Assembly (NCBI RefSeq): GCF_002262885.1 | Contig: NZ_NKYF01000006.1 | Span: 248,001-312,000, forward strand | Length of the DNA stretch: 64,000 nt | Reading direction: 5' to 3' | Source of the DNA: Pseudonocardia sp. MH-G8 | Lineage (GTDB): Bacteria > Actinomycetota > Actinomycetes > Mycobacteriales > Pseudonocardiaceae | Position numbers and translations under genes: made by a program | Notes under the pieces: model-generated | What the model was told of the DNA's origin: nothing | The model's database searches: none | Seen by the model: the letters and a program-made list of their open reading frames with translations, nothing else | Part shown: positions 16,612 to 23,519 of the stretch, piece by piece | Position numbering within the stretch: position 1 is the stretch's first letter | How the letters are laid out: every line of letters begins with the position of its first letter

Positions 16612-16895
16612 CGCGCCTCCCTCCACGCCTGCTCGATGTGGGTCGTGATCGCCGGACAGTCGTCGGAGTGCTCGACGCGGACGTGCAGCACGCGCCCCGT
16701 GCGGGCCGCCGCACGGCGCTCGGCGCGGGGCGGCGGCCGGAACACCGCGCCACACGGGCACTCGCCCTGGGTGACGACCAGGCGCCGACGAGCGATGCCC
16801 TCCCGCACTGCCGCGGGTGCGCCGTCGGGGATCTCCGCGGCCACGAGCGCGGCCCACTCGCCGTCGACGGTGGTCTCGATCAGGTCGGCGCTCAT
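16608..16895 (-). CDS. Hypothetical cysteine-containing small protein
   Basis: A 95-residue protein starting at an ATG that overlaps the previous stop (ATGA), and itself overlapping the primase start. It contains CPCGAVF and a later DDCPAI, so three cysteines could hold a metal. An acidic N-terminal helix precedes this and a basic RRAAARTGR stretch lies between. It is locked in the operon between NUMOD4 and primase. No family is recognised. Confidence 0.6.
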   Translation of the reverse strand: MSADLIETTVDGEWAALVAAEIPDGAPAAVREGIARRRLVVTQGECPCGAVFRPPPRAERRAAARTGRVLHVRVEHSDDCPAITTHIEQAWREAR

Positions 16896-17266
16896 CGGGC
16901 CACCTCCGGCCACACCGAGCGGACGAGCGCGGCCACGTGGACAGTCCTGCCGCGCCCATCGCGGTAGGGGCGGACCCGCCCGTCGACGGCGACCAGGTCG
17001 CGGCCACGCAGGCGCATCGGGCGTCCGTTGCGGTCGACGACCTCCCGATCGAGACTCCGGACGCGGGAACGGTCGGAGACCTCGTAGAGCCCCTCGTAGG
17101 AGGGCACCGCGGCCCAGCGCTCGACGGGCTGGACCTGACGGACGGCGACGGTATTGTTATCGATGACGTTGTGGTTGGCGTCGTGGTTGCTGGGGTCGGG
17201 GCGGTTGCCGGCGTGCTGGTCACGCGCGGGCAGGCCGCCCTTTCCCGTTCCCGGGGGAGCGAGCAC
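16892..17266 (-). CDS. NUMOD4 domain protein
   Basis: A 124-residue protein from a GTG preceded by GAGGAA. Residues about 48-75 (ERWAAVPSYEGLYEVSDRSR) are a clear NUMOD4 motif, a DNA-binding module normally attached to HNH homing endonucleases. A second similar strand pattern continues to WPEVAR. No HNH residues are present, so it is either a stand-alone DNA-binding protein or a decayed homing endonuclease. It lies between the excisionase region and the replication gene. Confidence 0.8.
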   Translation of the reverse strand: MLAPPGTGKGGLPARDQHAGNRPDPSNHDANHNVIDNNTVAVRQVQPVERWAAVPSYEGLYEVSDRSRVRSLDREVVDRNGRPMRLRGRDLVAVDGRVRPYRDGRGRTVHVAALVRSVWPEVAR

Positions 17267-17381
17267 GGCGATTCCTCGTCTTCTGGATCATGGCCGGTGT
17301 CCTCTCGTCGTCCGGCGCCCGATCTGCGGGCCCGGGGTGATGCGTCCGCCGGTGGTCGGCACCGGCGGGGTCGTGCGAGTG
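17267..17381. other. Short non-coding gap between NUMOD4 and the 50-residue gene
   Basis: About 115 bases with no start-to-stop frame that I would accept. It includes the ribosome binding site of the NUMOD4 gene and probably a promoter for the replication operon, but no clear -10/-35 boxes are visible. Confidence 0.4.
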
Positions 17382-17534
17382 CTACGCGGCGCGCTTGAGG
17401 CGCCGGCCACGCAGCACGGGCCGCAGCAGACCGCTGAGCGTGTCGCGCTGCCTCGCGCTCAGCGGCGGTGCGGTGCGGACGCGTTCGGCCACCGCGTCAC
17501 GGCGTGCTTGCACGGCGCGCTCGGCGGGGGTCAC
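17382..17534 (-). CDS. Short basic protein downstream of the excisionase
   Basis: A 50-residue basic peptide from a GTG that overlaps the excisionase stop (GTGA). It ends LSGLLRPVLRGRRLKRAA. The helix RQRDTLSGLLRPVL with basic ends could bind nucleic acid. Coupling to the excisionase by a four-base overlap is the main evidence that it is real. Function unknown. Confidence 0.6.
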   Translation of the reverse strand: MTPAERAVQARRDAVAERVRTAPPLSARQRDTLSGLLRPVLRGRRLKRAA

Positions 17535-17728
17535 GGCTGCCCCGCCCGCTGCGGCTGCAGGAGTGCGAGCACGTCGCTGAGGCGGTAGCGGCGCACGCCA
17601 CTGGGCAGGCGCTCCGCGTGCAGCACACCGCGGTCGGCGTAGCGGCGGATCGTGGAGGTGTCGACCGCGCAGAGGCGGGCGGCCTCGGTCACGCCGATGA
17701 GACGGTCAGGGGTGTCCAGACTGGACAT
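17531..17728 (-). CDS. Excisionase / MerR-like DNA-binding protein
   Basis: A 65-residue protein with the winged-helix pattern of excisionases: LIGVTEAARLCAVDTSTIRR, then YADRGVLHAERLPSGVRRYRLSDVLALL. Proteins of this type set the direction of phage recombinases. For a serine integrase it would act as recombination directionality factor only if it binds the integrase, so its role in excision is likely but not proven. It is the first gene of the leftward operon after the integrase. Confidence 0.82.
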   Translation of the reverse strand: MSSLDTPDRLIGVTEAARLCAVDTSTIRRYADRGVLHAERLPSGVRRYRLSDVLALLQPQRAGQP

Positions 17729-18048
17729 GGCACAGCTCCGGGTGATCAGGAGGTGTGCACGTGCGCTCCGGTGCGTCCGGGTCGTGCGATGACCTGCCCG
17801 GCGGTTACGTCTCGCCGCGGGCCGCGCGGTTGCCGCTCGCCCGCTCCCCGACCCGCCGGTCAGGAGCAAGCCCCCACGCCTCGCACTCGGCGAGGGACAC
17901 CCGGGGGGAGTGCGCCTATGCGCCGCGCTTGCCGGGTACTACGCGGGCCGCTGTCGAGATCGACTCTAGCGGACGCGTGGGGTACCGCGCAACACCGGCA
18001 CCCCCTCTGACCTGGGAAGATGTCCTGTACACCGGACACCGCGGGGCG
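17729..18048. promoter_or_regulatory. Control region between integrase and excisionase genes
   Basis: About 320 bases without an acceptable gene. It must contain the promoter for the excisionase-replication operon and the end of the integrase transcript. A TGTCC-N8-GGACA inverted repeat lies near 18019-18036, just after the integrase stop on the minus strand. No clear repressor gene is next to it. Confidence 0.4.
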
Positions 18049-19521
18049 TCAGACCTTCCACGTGGTGTCGACGGTGGCGGGGTCGGCCACCCACTCGCCC
18101 GACTCCGCGTCGCGCACCACCCCTGCGCGCGGCCCCTTGCCGGGCGGCAGCGCTGTCACGCTCACCAGGGTGTCGACGATCGTCCGCTGCTGGTCCAGAT
18201 CCAGCGCCTCCCACGTCGCGGCGACGTCGTCGGCACCGACCACACCGGCCAGTACGCTCGCCTTGCCTGCCTCGGCGAGATCGGCCTCCACCTCGGCGAG
18301 CTTGCGACGGGCGGCGGCGACCTGCGCGCGCAGTGTCGGCAACGGCAGCTCGGTGTCCTCGCCGAGTGCGGCCAGGCGCGTGCGCAGTGCCCGCGCCCGG
18401 GTCCGCAGCGGTTCCACCGCCTGCGCGGACTCGTCCTCGTCGGGCGCCAGCAGATCGAGCGCGTCGGCGCGCGACAGCCGGGCGAGCACCAGCGCGACCA
18501 CGAACGCGGTCACCGGCTCGGCTCTGCGACTGACGTGCCCGCCGTCGGCGGCTTCCCCGCGGTGCAGTCGACCGCACTTGAGGATGGACGTGCCCCGGCT
18601 GTTCTTGCCGCCGTAGACGTGCTCGCCACAGGGGCAGCGGGCCAGCCCACCGAGCAACGTGCGGGTGCCCTTCGGCGTGGCCCGGGTCGCGTCGGTCAGC
18701 GTGTCCACCACGGCGCGGTAGACCTCCTCGGTGATGATCGCCTTCCACTCCCCGCGGCCGACAACCTCGCGCTCGTGCGGGAGCTTGCGCCGCTCGCCCT
18801 TCTGCGGGGCCGGTTCGTAGACGGCGAGCCCGGCGTTGCGCGGGTTGAGCAACACCCCGCGGACGACCGACGGGAGCCACCGCTCCCCGCCCTGCGGTGT
18901 GGGCAACTCGGCAACGTTCCACGCCTGCGCGATCGAGCGCAGCGATCCGCCGGACAGGACGAGTTGACAGGCGTCGGCGATCGCCGCGGACTCGACGGGG
19001 TGCGGGGTGAGCCGGTCGGCGCAGTAGCCGAACGGCCGGTGGCTGAACCGCACCGGGCGCCCGTTCGTCGCCGCCTGCTGCCGCGCGCTGCGCTGTCGAT
19101 CCGCCTTGACGGCGATCTCCTCCTCGGCGATCTCGCCCTGCACGCTGATCACGATGCGCCCGGCCGCGGTGGTGGGGTCCAGGTCGCTGCCGCGCACCAT
19201 GGAGATGATCACGCCACGCTCACGACACAGCTCGACCAGCTCGTATCGGTCACGGGCGTTGCGGACCAGTCGGGACATGTCCCAGGCGACAACCCGGCTG
19301 ATCGTCCCGGCCCGCAGCGCGTCCAGTAGTGCCCGGAACCCCGGCCGCTCGACCTTCCCCGCGGCGCTCACCGAGTGGTCGACGTACTCCCGGGCGACGG
19401 TCCAGCCACGGCGGACGGCCAGCGCCGTGCACTCGTCACGCTGCCGCTCGATCGCGAGCCCCTCGCCGGTCTTGTCGAGCGAGATCCGTAGGTAGATCGC
19501 GGCGTGGACGGGAGGAGTCAT
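18049..19521 (-). CDS. Large serine integrase
   Basis: A 490-residue site-specific recombinase. The catalytic domain has the nucleophile Ser14 in YLRIS, then ERQRDEC, the GFRALLDALRAG block and VVAWDMSRLVRNARD. The recombinase domain (about 165-280) contains FGYCADRLTPHPVESAAI and LNPRNAGLAVY. A zinc ribbon (CPCG ... KCGRLH) and a coiled-coil C-terminal region follow. ATG 19521 is chosen because it overlaps by ATGA the stop of the truncated host regulator frame. Longer in-frame ATGs at 19530 and 19542 exist. The att core lies only 25 bases upstream. Confidence 0.93.
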   Translation of the reverse strand: MTPPVHAAIYLRISLDKTGEGLAIERQRDECTALAVRRGWTVAREYVDHSVSAAGKVERPGFRALLDALRAGTISRVVAWDMSRLVRNARDRYELVELCRERGVIISMVRGSDLDPTTAAGRIVISVQGEIAEEEIAVKADRQRSARQQAATNGRPVRFSHRPFGYCADRLTPHPVESAAIADACQLVLSGGSLRSIAQAWNVAELPTPQGGERWLPSVVRGVLLNPRNAGLAVYEPAPQKGERRKLPHEREVVGRGEWKAIITEEVYRAVVDTLTDATRATPKGTRTLLGGLARCPCGEHVYGGKNSRGTSILKCGRLHRGEAADGGHVSRRAEPVTAFVVALVLARLSRADALDLLAPDEDESAQAVEPLRTRARALRTRLAALGEDTELPLPTLRAQVAAARRKLAEVEADLAEAGKASVLAGVVGADDVAATWEALDLDQQRTIVDTLVSVTALPPGKGPRAGVVRDAESGEWVADPATVDTTWKV

Positions 19522-19718
19522 GTGTGCCATAGTAGGCGGCACGGGACCCAGTGCACATCGATGACGACCTGTGAGTTCTCGATCCGGCTCAGCTTGCTCA
19601 CCGAGAAGTCGAGCTTCGGGGCGGCCTGCTCGAGGGTGAGCCCCGCGTCCTCGCGCATCAGTCGCAACTGGCGGGCGAGCACCCGTCGGCGGATCATGGA
19701 CCCCTCGTGCTGTGTCAC
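19518..19718 (-). pseudogene. N-terminal (helix-turn-helix) part of the split XRE/DUF5753 regulator
   Basis: From GTG 19718 (or ATG 19697) the frame encodes RRRVLARQLRLMREDAGLTL, the helix-turn-helix LEQAAPKLDFSVSKLSRIEN and SQVVIDVHWV. It then crosses the att core and picks up eight element-encoded residues (PCRLLWHT). The 66-residue product keeps the whole DNA-binding domain but lacks DUF5753. Its TGA overlaps the integrase ATG. The rest of the gene is at 8857-9534. It could still make a DNA-binding peptide that acts as a partial or interfering regulator. Confidence 0.9.
19546..19553. other. Attachment-site core (right junction), ACCCAGTG
   Basis: This is the right-hand copy of the eight-base core at 9527-9534. 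Host coding sequence for the XRE helix-turn-helix lies to the right and element sequence to the left. Joining host flanks at the core gives the codons TGG GTG AAG AGC, in frame through the junction. Confidence 0.85.
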
Positions 19719-19844
19719 GTGACCCCCCGTCCGGCCCCGGTCACGGATCGTGGCACACGGGAATCCGGGTGCGGGATTCCCGCACCGGCATTTCCCACAT
19801 CGGCGAATCCGGATCCGGCGGACCCCAGGCGACCCTTCGCCCCC

Positions 19845-20060
19845 ATGACGACACCTCGCCCCGAGCGCAACGGCCGCCTGCTGTTCGAGGCCGCCGAGAT
19901 CATCACCGGGTGGCCGCTCGTGCGCGCCCGGCTGTCGGCCGCCCACGTGCCCGACGCCCGAGGCCGTTGCCGGGGGTGCACCAGCCAGACCCGGGACGCG
20001 CCGCGGTGGCCGTGCGCGCTCGCCGTGCTGGCCGGGGCACGGCTGCTCACCCCTCCGTGA
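19845..20060 (+). CDS. Small actinobacterial hypothetical protein divergent from the XRE gene
   Basis: A 71-residue protein from ATG 19845. It contains two cysteines in RGRCRGCTSQTR and another in RWPCALAVLA. I recall short proteins with an HVPDARGRCRGC-like segment next to XRE/DUF397 loci in related actinobacteria. It is divergent from the split regulator and overlaps the thyX stop by 14 bases in convergent orientation. Function unknown; possibly a third member of the XRE-DUF5753/DUF397 locus. Confidence 0.65.
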   Translation: MTTPRPERNGRLLFEAAEIITGWPLVRARLSAAHVPDARGRCRGCTSQTRDAPRWPCALAVLAGARLLTPP

Positions 20061-20799
20061 CGAAGGGGCTGGAGGCGATCTCGGTGCCGTCCTCGAGGGT
20101 GGCGATCTCGAAGTCGCGGAACACCGTGGGCACCTCGCGCTGCAGCTGGCGCAGGCACTCGATGGACAGGGCGCGGATCTCCACGTCGGCGTGCTCGGTG
20201 GCGCGCATCGCGATGAAGTGCCGCCAGGCCCGGTAGTTGCCGGTGACCACGATGCGGGTCTCGGTGGCGTTGGGCAGGATCGCGCGCGCCGCCTGCCGCG
20301 CCTGCTTGCGGCGCAGCGTGGCGTCGGGGACGTCGGCGAACCGCTTCTGCAGCCCCTCCAGCAGCTCCTCGTAGGCCTTCACCGACGCGGCGGCCGCCTC
20401 CGTGAACAGCGCGTGCAGCTCCTCGTCGGCGGCGATGACGTCGGGCTCGACCATCGCGGCGTCACGCTCGGGCACGTAGCGCTGGGAGAGCTGGCTGTAG
20501 GAGAAGTGGCGATGGCGGATGAGCTCGTGGGTGAGCGAGCGCGACACACCGGTGAGGTAGAAGCTCACCGTGCCGTGCTCCAGCACCGAGAGGTGCCCGA
20601 CCTCCAGGATGTGACGCAGGTAGCCGGCGTTGGTGGCCGTGGCGGGGTTGGGCTTCGACCAGGACTGGTAGCAGGCGCGGCCCGCGAACTCCGCCAGCGC
20701 CGCACCGCCCTCGGCGTCGGTGCTCCACGGGACGTCCGCAGGCTGGACGAACTCCGTCTTGGCGACGAGCTGGACGCCCAACGGCACGGCCTGTGGCAT
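20047..20799 (-). CDS. thyX: FAD-dependent thymidylate synthase
   Basis: A 250-residue protein with the ThyX motif RHRHFSYSQLSQRY at residues 95-108, and downstream ILPNATETRIVVTGNYRAWRHF, which closes the FAD/dUMP site. It makes dTMP from dUMP using methylenetetrahydrofolate and reduced flavin. ATG 20799 gives the usual length for the actinobacterial enzyme; a GTG/ATG further upstream at 20820 lacks support. It is the last gene of the dapB-thyX neighbourhood common in actinobacteria, here separated from dapB by about 6 kb. Confidence 0.96.
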   Translation of the reverse strand: MPQAVPLGVQLVAKTEFVQPADVPWSTDAEGGAALAEFAGRACYQSWSKPNPATATNAGYLRHILEVGHLSVLEHGTVSFYLTGVSRSLTHELIRHRHFSYSQLSQRYVPERDAAMVEPDVIAADEELHALFTEAAAASVKAYEELLEGLQKRFADVPDATLRRKQARQAARAILPNATETRIVVTGNYRAWRHFIAMRATEHADVEIRALSIECLRQLQREVPTVFRDFEIATLEDGTEIASSPFVTEG

Positions 20800-20830
20800 G
20801 GCGGGAGCGTAACCGGGCACCCCGACAGGA

Positions 20831-20858
20831 CCGTGTGACGCCGGATGGCGTCACACGG
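20831..20858. promoter_or_regulatory. Perfect 12-bp inverted repeat in the thyX/RHH divergent region
   Basis: CCGTGTGACGCC (20831-20842) and its exact complement (20847-20858) flank GGAT. It shares the TGACGCC core with a second palindrome at the RHH gene start. Between two divergent genes and next to a ribbon-helix-helix gene, an operator is more likely than a terminator. Confidence 0.6.
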
Positions 20859-20880
20859 ACTCCTTGACCGATGTCACGAG

Positions 20881-20899
20881 TGACGCCATAGTGGCGTCA
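20881..20899. promoter_or_regulatory. Palindrome TGACGCCA-TAG-TGGCGTCA touching the RHH start codon
   Basis: Two perfect eight-base arms with a three-base spacer; the last base is the A of the ATG. No ribosome binding site precedes this start, so the transcript is probably leaderless and the palindrome lies over the promoter/start. It repeats the core of the inverted repeat at 20831-20858. Autorepression by the RHH protein is a natural inference. Confidence 0.6.
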
Positions 20900-21432
20900 T
20901 GGACTTGAACCAGTACGTGCGGCAGCTGCGGGAGGACCTCTCGTCCGCCGCCGCCGCAGGTGACGAGCAGACGCAGCGCACCGCCGCGCTGCTCGGCGCC
21001 GCGATCGAGCCCGCGGCCCGCCTGGCGATCATGAATGCGCTCTCGGACCTGGCTGCAGAGGTCACGGCCACCCTCGGCGACCGCGTGGTCGAGGTCCGCC
21101 TCGACGGCCGCGACGTGCGGGTGGCCGTGAACCGCGACGAGAGCTCCGAGCCGGAGCCGGGCTCGGAGCCGCCCCCCGGTGGCTTCCCCGGTGGTTTCCC
21201 CGGCGGCTTCCCCGGCGCCGACTCCGGCGACATCAGCCGCATCACGTTGCGGCTCGTCGAGCAGATCAAGGGCCAGGCCGAGCAGGCCGCCGCGGCGCAG
21301 GGGGTGTCGCTGAACTCCTGGGTGGCCCAGGCGGTGCAAGGCGCGCTCGCCGATCGCCTCCGCGGCGGACGCCGCGACGACTGGACGGGTGACCGCGGGG
21401 GCAAGCGCCTGCGCGGATGGGTCGAGGGGTGA
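20899..21432 (+). CDS. Ribbon-helix-helix (HicB/Arc-like) protein
   Basis: A 177-residue protein. The N-terminal 75 residues are helical and then beta (VVEVRLDGRDVRVAV). A glycine/phenylalanine/proline linker (PGGFPGG repeats) follows at about 95-110. A ribbon-helix-helix domain at about 115-155 (ISRITLRLVEQIKGQAEQAA, then GVSLNSWVAQAV) resembles HicB-family antitoxins. No toxin gene is adjacent. The next gene is a DUF4097 protein six bases downstream, so they form an operon. It probably represses its own promoter through the palindromes upstream. Confidence 0.75.
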   Translation: MDLNQYVRQLREDLSSAAAAGDEQTQRTAALLGAAIEPAARLAIMNALSDLAAEVTATLGDRVVEVRLDGRDVRVAVNRDESSEPEPGSEPPPGGFPGGFPGGFPGADSGDISRITLRLVEQIKGQAEQAAAAQGVSLNSWVAQAVQGALADRLRGGRRDDWTGDRGGKRLRGWVEG

Positions 21433-21437
21433 GCGGC

Positions 21438-22409
21438 ATGAGCGACTTCGGGATCGACTTCAACAAGGACTCCGCCGACGACCCCGCGCCCGGGCCCGGG
21501 ATGGTGCGCCGGCAGGAGTGGCGCTCCGACGGACCGGCCGAGCTCGAGCTCAGCGCGGACGTCGGCCGCATCCGGGTGCACCTGGAGGACCAGCCCGACG
21601 GGGCCGGCGAGGTGCGTGTGGAGGTGCGCCACGACCCGTCGGCGGGCAACAGCTGGAGCCAGGGCCTGTCGGGCATCATCTCCTGGCTGGGCGGTGCCAC
21701 GGCCGGCAGCGGCACGCCCGGCGGGAGCGTCGAGGAGCTGGCCGCCGAGGCCGTGTCCGCGGCGGAGATCAGCTGGTCGGAGAGCGGGCGCCGGCTCGTG
21801 GTGCGCTCGTCGCAGGACCTGCCGCTGCGGGTGGTGCCACTCGCGATCACCGTCTGGGCCCCCACCCGTTCCCGTCTCGCGGCGCGGATCGGCGCGGGCG
21901 AGGTGCGGGCCACCGGCAAGGCCGGCTGGGCGGGTGTGCGCACCGGCTCGGGCGGCGCCACGCTCGACGCCGTGGACGGCGACGCGGACGTCACGACCGG
22001 CTCCGGCGCCATCGACCTCGGGCCGGTGAGCGGCCGAGCGCGGCTGCGCACGGGATCCGGCGACATCCGGGTGGCCGCCACGGGCGGCCCCACCGAGATC
22101 AAGACCGGCAGCGGCGACGTCACCCTCGGCGAGGTGAACGGCGACGTCGAGCTGCGCACCGGCTCGGGCGACGTCACCGTCTCCGACGCCCGCAGCGGCG
22201 CCCTGCAGATCACCACGGGCTCGGGCGGGCTGCGCGTCGGTGTGCACCGCGGTGTCGGGGCCGAGCTGGACCTGGTGTCGGGCTCCGGACGCGCCCGCAG
22301 CGAGCTCGACGTGGCCGGAACGGCCCCGGCTGCGCCTACGGCGCTGAAGGTGCGCGGGCGTACGGGCAGCGGCGACGTACTGGTCTCCCGGGCCGCTGTG
22401 CCGGCCTGA
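21438..22409 (+). CDS. DUF4097 family beta-helix protein
   Basis: A 323-residue protein. The N-terminal third starts QEWRSDGPAELELSADVGRI. From about residue 145 there are repeated strands with TGSGD or TGSGG turns about every 18-20 residues, the typical DUF4097 right-handed beta-helix. No signal peptide or membrane segment is visible, so it appears cytoplasmic. The start has GAGGGGTGA upstream. It follows the RHH gene closely. In other bacteria such proteins are encoded beside regulators of envelope stress; here the role is unknown. Confidence 0.85.
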   Translation: MSDFGIDFNKDSADDPAPGPGMVRRQEWRSDGPAELELSADVGRIRVHLEDQPDGAGEVRVEVRHDPSAGNSWSQGLSGIISWLGGATAGSGTPGGSVEELAAEAVSAAEISWSESGRRLVVRSSQDLPLRVVPLAITVWAPTRSRLAARIGAGEVRATGKAGWAGVRTGSGGATLDAVDGDADVTTGSGAIDLGPVSGRARLRTGSGDIRVAATGGPTEIKTGSGDVTLGEVNGDVELRTGSGDVTVSDARSGALQITTGSGGLRVGVHRGVGAELDLVSGSGRARSELDVAGTAPAAPTALKVRGRTGSGDVLVSRAAVPA

Positions 22410-22637
22410 CCGGCGGCCCGGGCACTCGCGCTCCCACCGCGGTTGCCGTGGGCGCGCGAGCGGCCGTGCCGGCGACATGCCTGCCTGATCGACGGTCCGG
22501 GGGGACGTGCGGGCCGAGTGGGGAGCGGCCCGGGCGGATCGCATCGGTGCAGGGCGAGGGCGGGCGGGGTGGACGAGATCCGCCCCGCCCGCTCGGATCT
22601 GCATGATCCACCCAAGGGCACGGCAGAGGGGCGCGAC

Positions 22638-23513
22638 ATGACCGGATGGACGGCGGCAGACGTTCCTGACCAGCGCGGGCGCACGGTGCTGATCACCGGC
22701 GCCAACAGCGGGCTCGGCGCGGAGGCGACACGCGTGCTCGCCGGGGCCGGGGCGAGGGTGGTGATGGGGTGCCGCGATGTCGACGCCGCGCGGGTCGTCG
22801 CGGAGCGGATCGACGGGCACACCGAGGTGCGCCGGCTCGACCTGGCCGACCTTGCATCGGTGCGGGCGTTCGCCGACGGTCTCGACGGCCACATCGACGT
22901 ACTGATCAACAACGCCGGCGTCCTGGCGGTGCCGAAGGGCACCACGGTCGACGGGTTCGAGCGACACATCGGCACCAACCACCTCGGCCCGTTCGCCCTG
23001 ACCGGCCTGCTGGTCAACCGGGTGCACGATCGCGTCGTCACCGTGTCGAGCGGCCTGCACGTGCTCGGCCGGATCCGTGACGACCTCAACTGGGATCGCC
23101 GCCGCTACCAGCGGTGGCTGGCCTACGGGCAGTCCAAGCTCGCCAACCTGCTGTTCGCCTACGAGCTCCAGCGCCGGCTGGCCGCGGCGGGGCGACATAC
23201 CGTTTCGGTGGCGGCCCACCCCGGCGTCAGCGCCACCGAGGGTCAGCGACGGGACACCTCGTTGCAGGGCAGGATCGTGGCCGGCGGCCGCGCGCAGGGC
23301 CCCGAGATGGGTGTGCTGCCGCTGCTCTACGCGGCGGTGGCCCCCGGCGTGGGAGGCGGCGACTACGTCGGTCCCGACGGGCCACGGCACCGCAAGGGTT
23401 ACCCCACGCTCGTCCGGTCGAGCCGCGCCTCGCGGGACACCACGCTCGCCGCCCGGCTGTGGGAGCGCTCCGAGCACCTCACCGGGGTGCGATACGCGAT
23501 CGAGCCGCGCTGA
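22638..23513 (+). CDS. Short-chain dehydrogenase/reductase
   Basis: A 291-residue NAD(P)-binding oxidoreductase. It has the TGANSGLG nucleotide-binding motif at 20-27, the NNAG motif near residue 90, and an active-site YGQSK with the expected upstream serine in TVSSGLH. It resembles the retinol-dehydrogenase-like SDRs often annotated simply as oxidoreductases. AGAGGGGCG precedes the ATG. It ends six bases before the convergent glycosylase gene. The substrate is unknown. Confidence 0.9.
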   Translation: MTGWTAADVPDQRGRTVLITGANSGLGAEATRVLAGAGARVVMGCRDVDAARVVAERIDGHTEVRRLDLADLASVRAFADGLDGHIDVLINNAGVLAVPKGTTVDGFERHIGTNHLGPFALTGLLVNRVHDRVVTVSSGLHVLGRIRDDLNWDRRRYQRWLAYGQSKLANLLFAYELQRRLAAAGRHTVSVAAHPGVSATEGQRRDTSLQGRIVAGGRAQGPEMGVLPLLYAAVAPGVGGGDYVGPDGPRHRKGYPTLVRSSRASRDTTLAARLWERSEHLTGVRYAIEPR

Positions 23514-23519
23514 CGGTGC

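Larger units (their letters stand above)
9527..19553. mobile_element. Integrated phiRv1-like prophage/satellite with serine integrase
   Basis: The element is bounded by ACCCAGTG at 9527-9534 and 19546-19553, giving a unit of 10,019 bp. It lies inside an XRE/DUF5753 gene whose frame is restored by precise excision. Its genes, read from the right on the minus strand, are integrase, excisionase, small ORFs, NUMOD4, primase-polymerase/helicase, DNA-binding proteins, scaffold, capsid and small terminase. Three small plus-strand genes sit at the left end. Size and order match the known phiRv1/phiRv2 type. Portal, large terminase and tail genes are absent, so it is probably dependent on a helper phage or reduced. 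Confidence 0.9.

Noticed and set aside
16892..17266. HNH homing endonuclease
   Set aside because: Only the NUMOD4 DNA-binding motif is visible. The histidine/asparagine residues of an HNH site are missing, so an active nuclease cannot be claimed.
9527..19553. Conjugative actinomycete element (AICE)
   Set aside because: It has integrase, excisionase and a primase-polymerase like some AICEs, but there is no FtsK-like TraB or Spd gene, and it does have capsid and terminase genes. A phage-derived element fits better.
20899..22409. Toxin-antitoxin pair made of the RHH gene and its neighbour
   Set aside because: The RHH protein resembles HicB antitoxins, but the downstream gene is a 323-residue DUF4097 beta-helix protein with no toxin features and no HicA-like gene is nearby.
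20874..23477. 867-codon minus-strand frame opposite the RHH/DUF4097/SDR genes
   Set aside because: The plus-strand genes there have family motifs and ribosome binding sites. The minus frame has none and is a codon-bias shadow.
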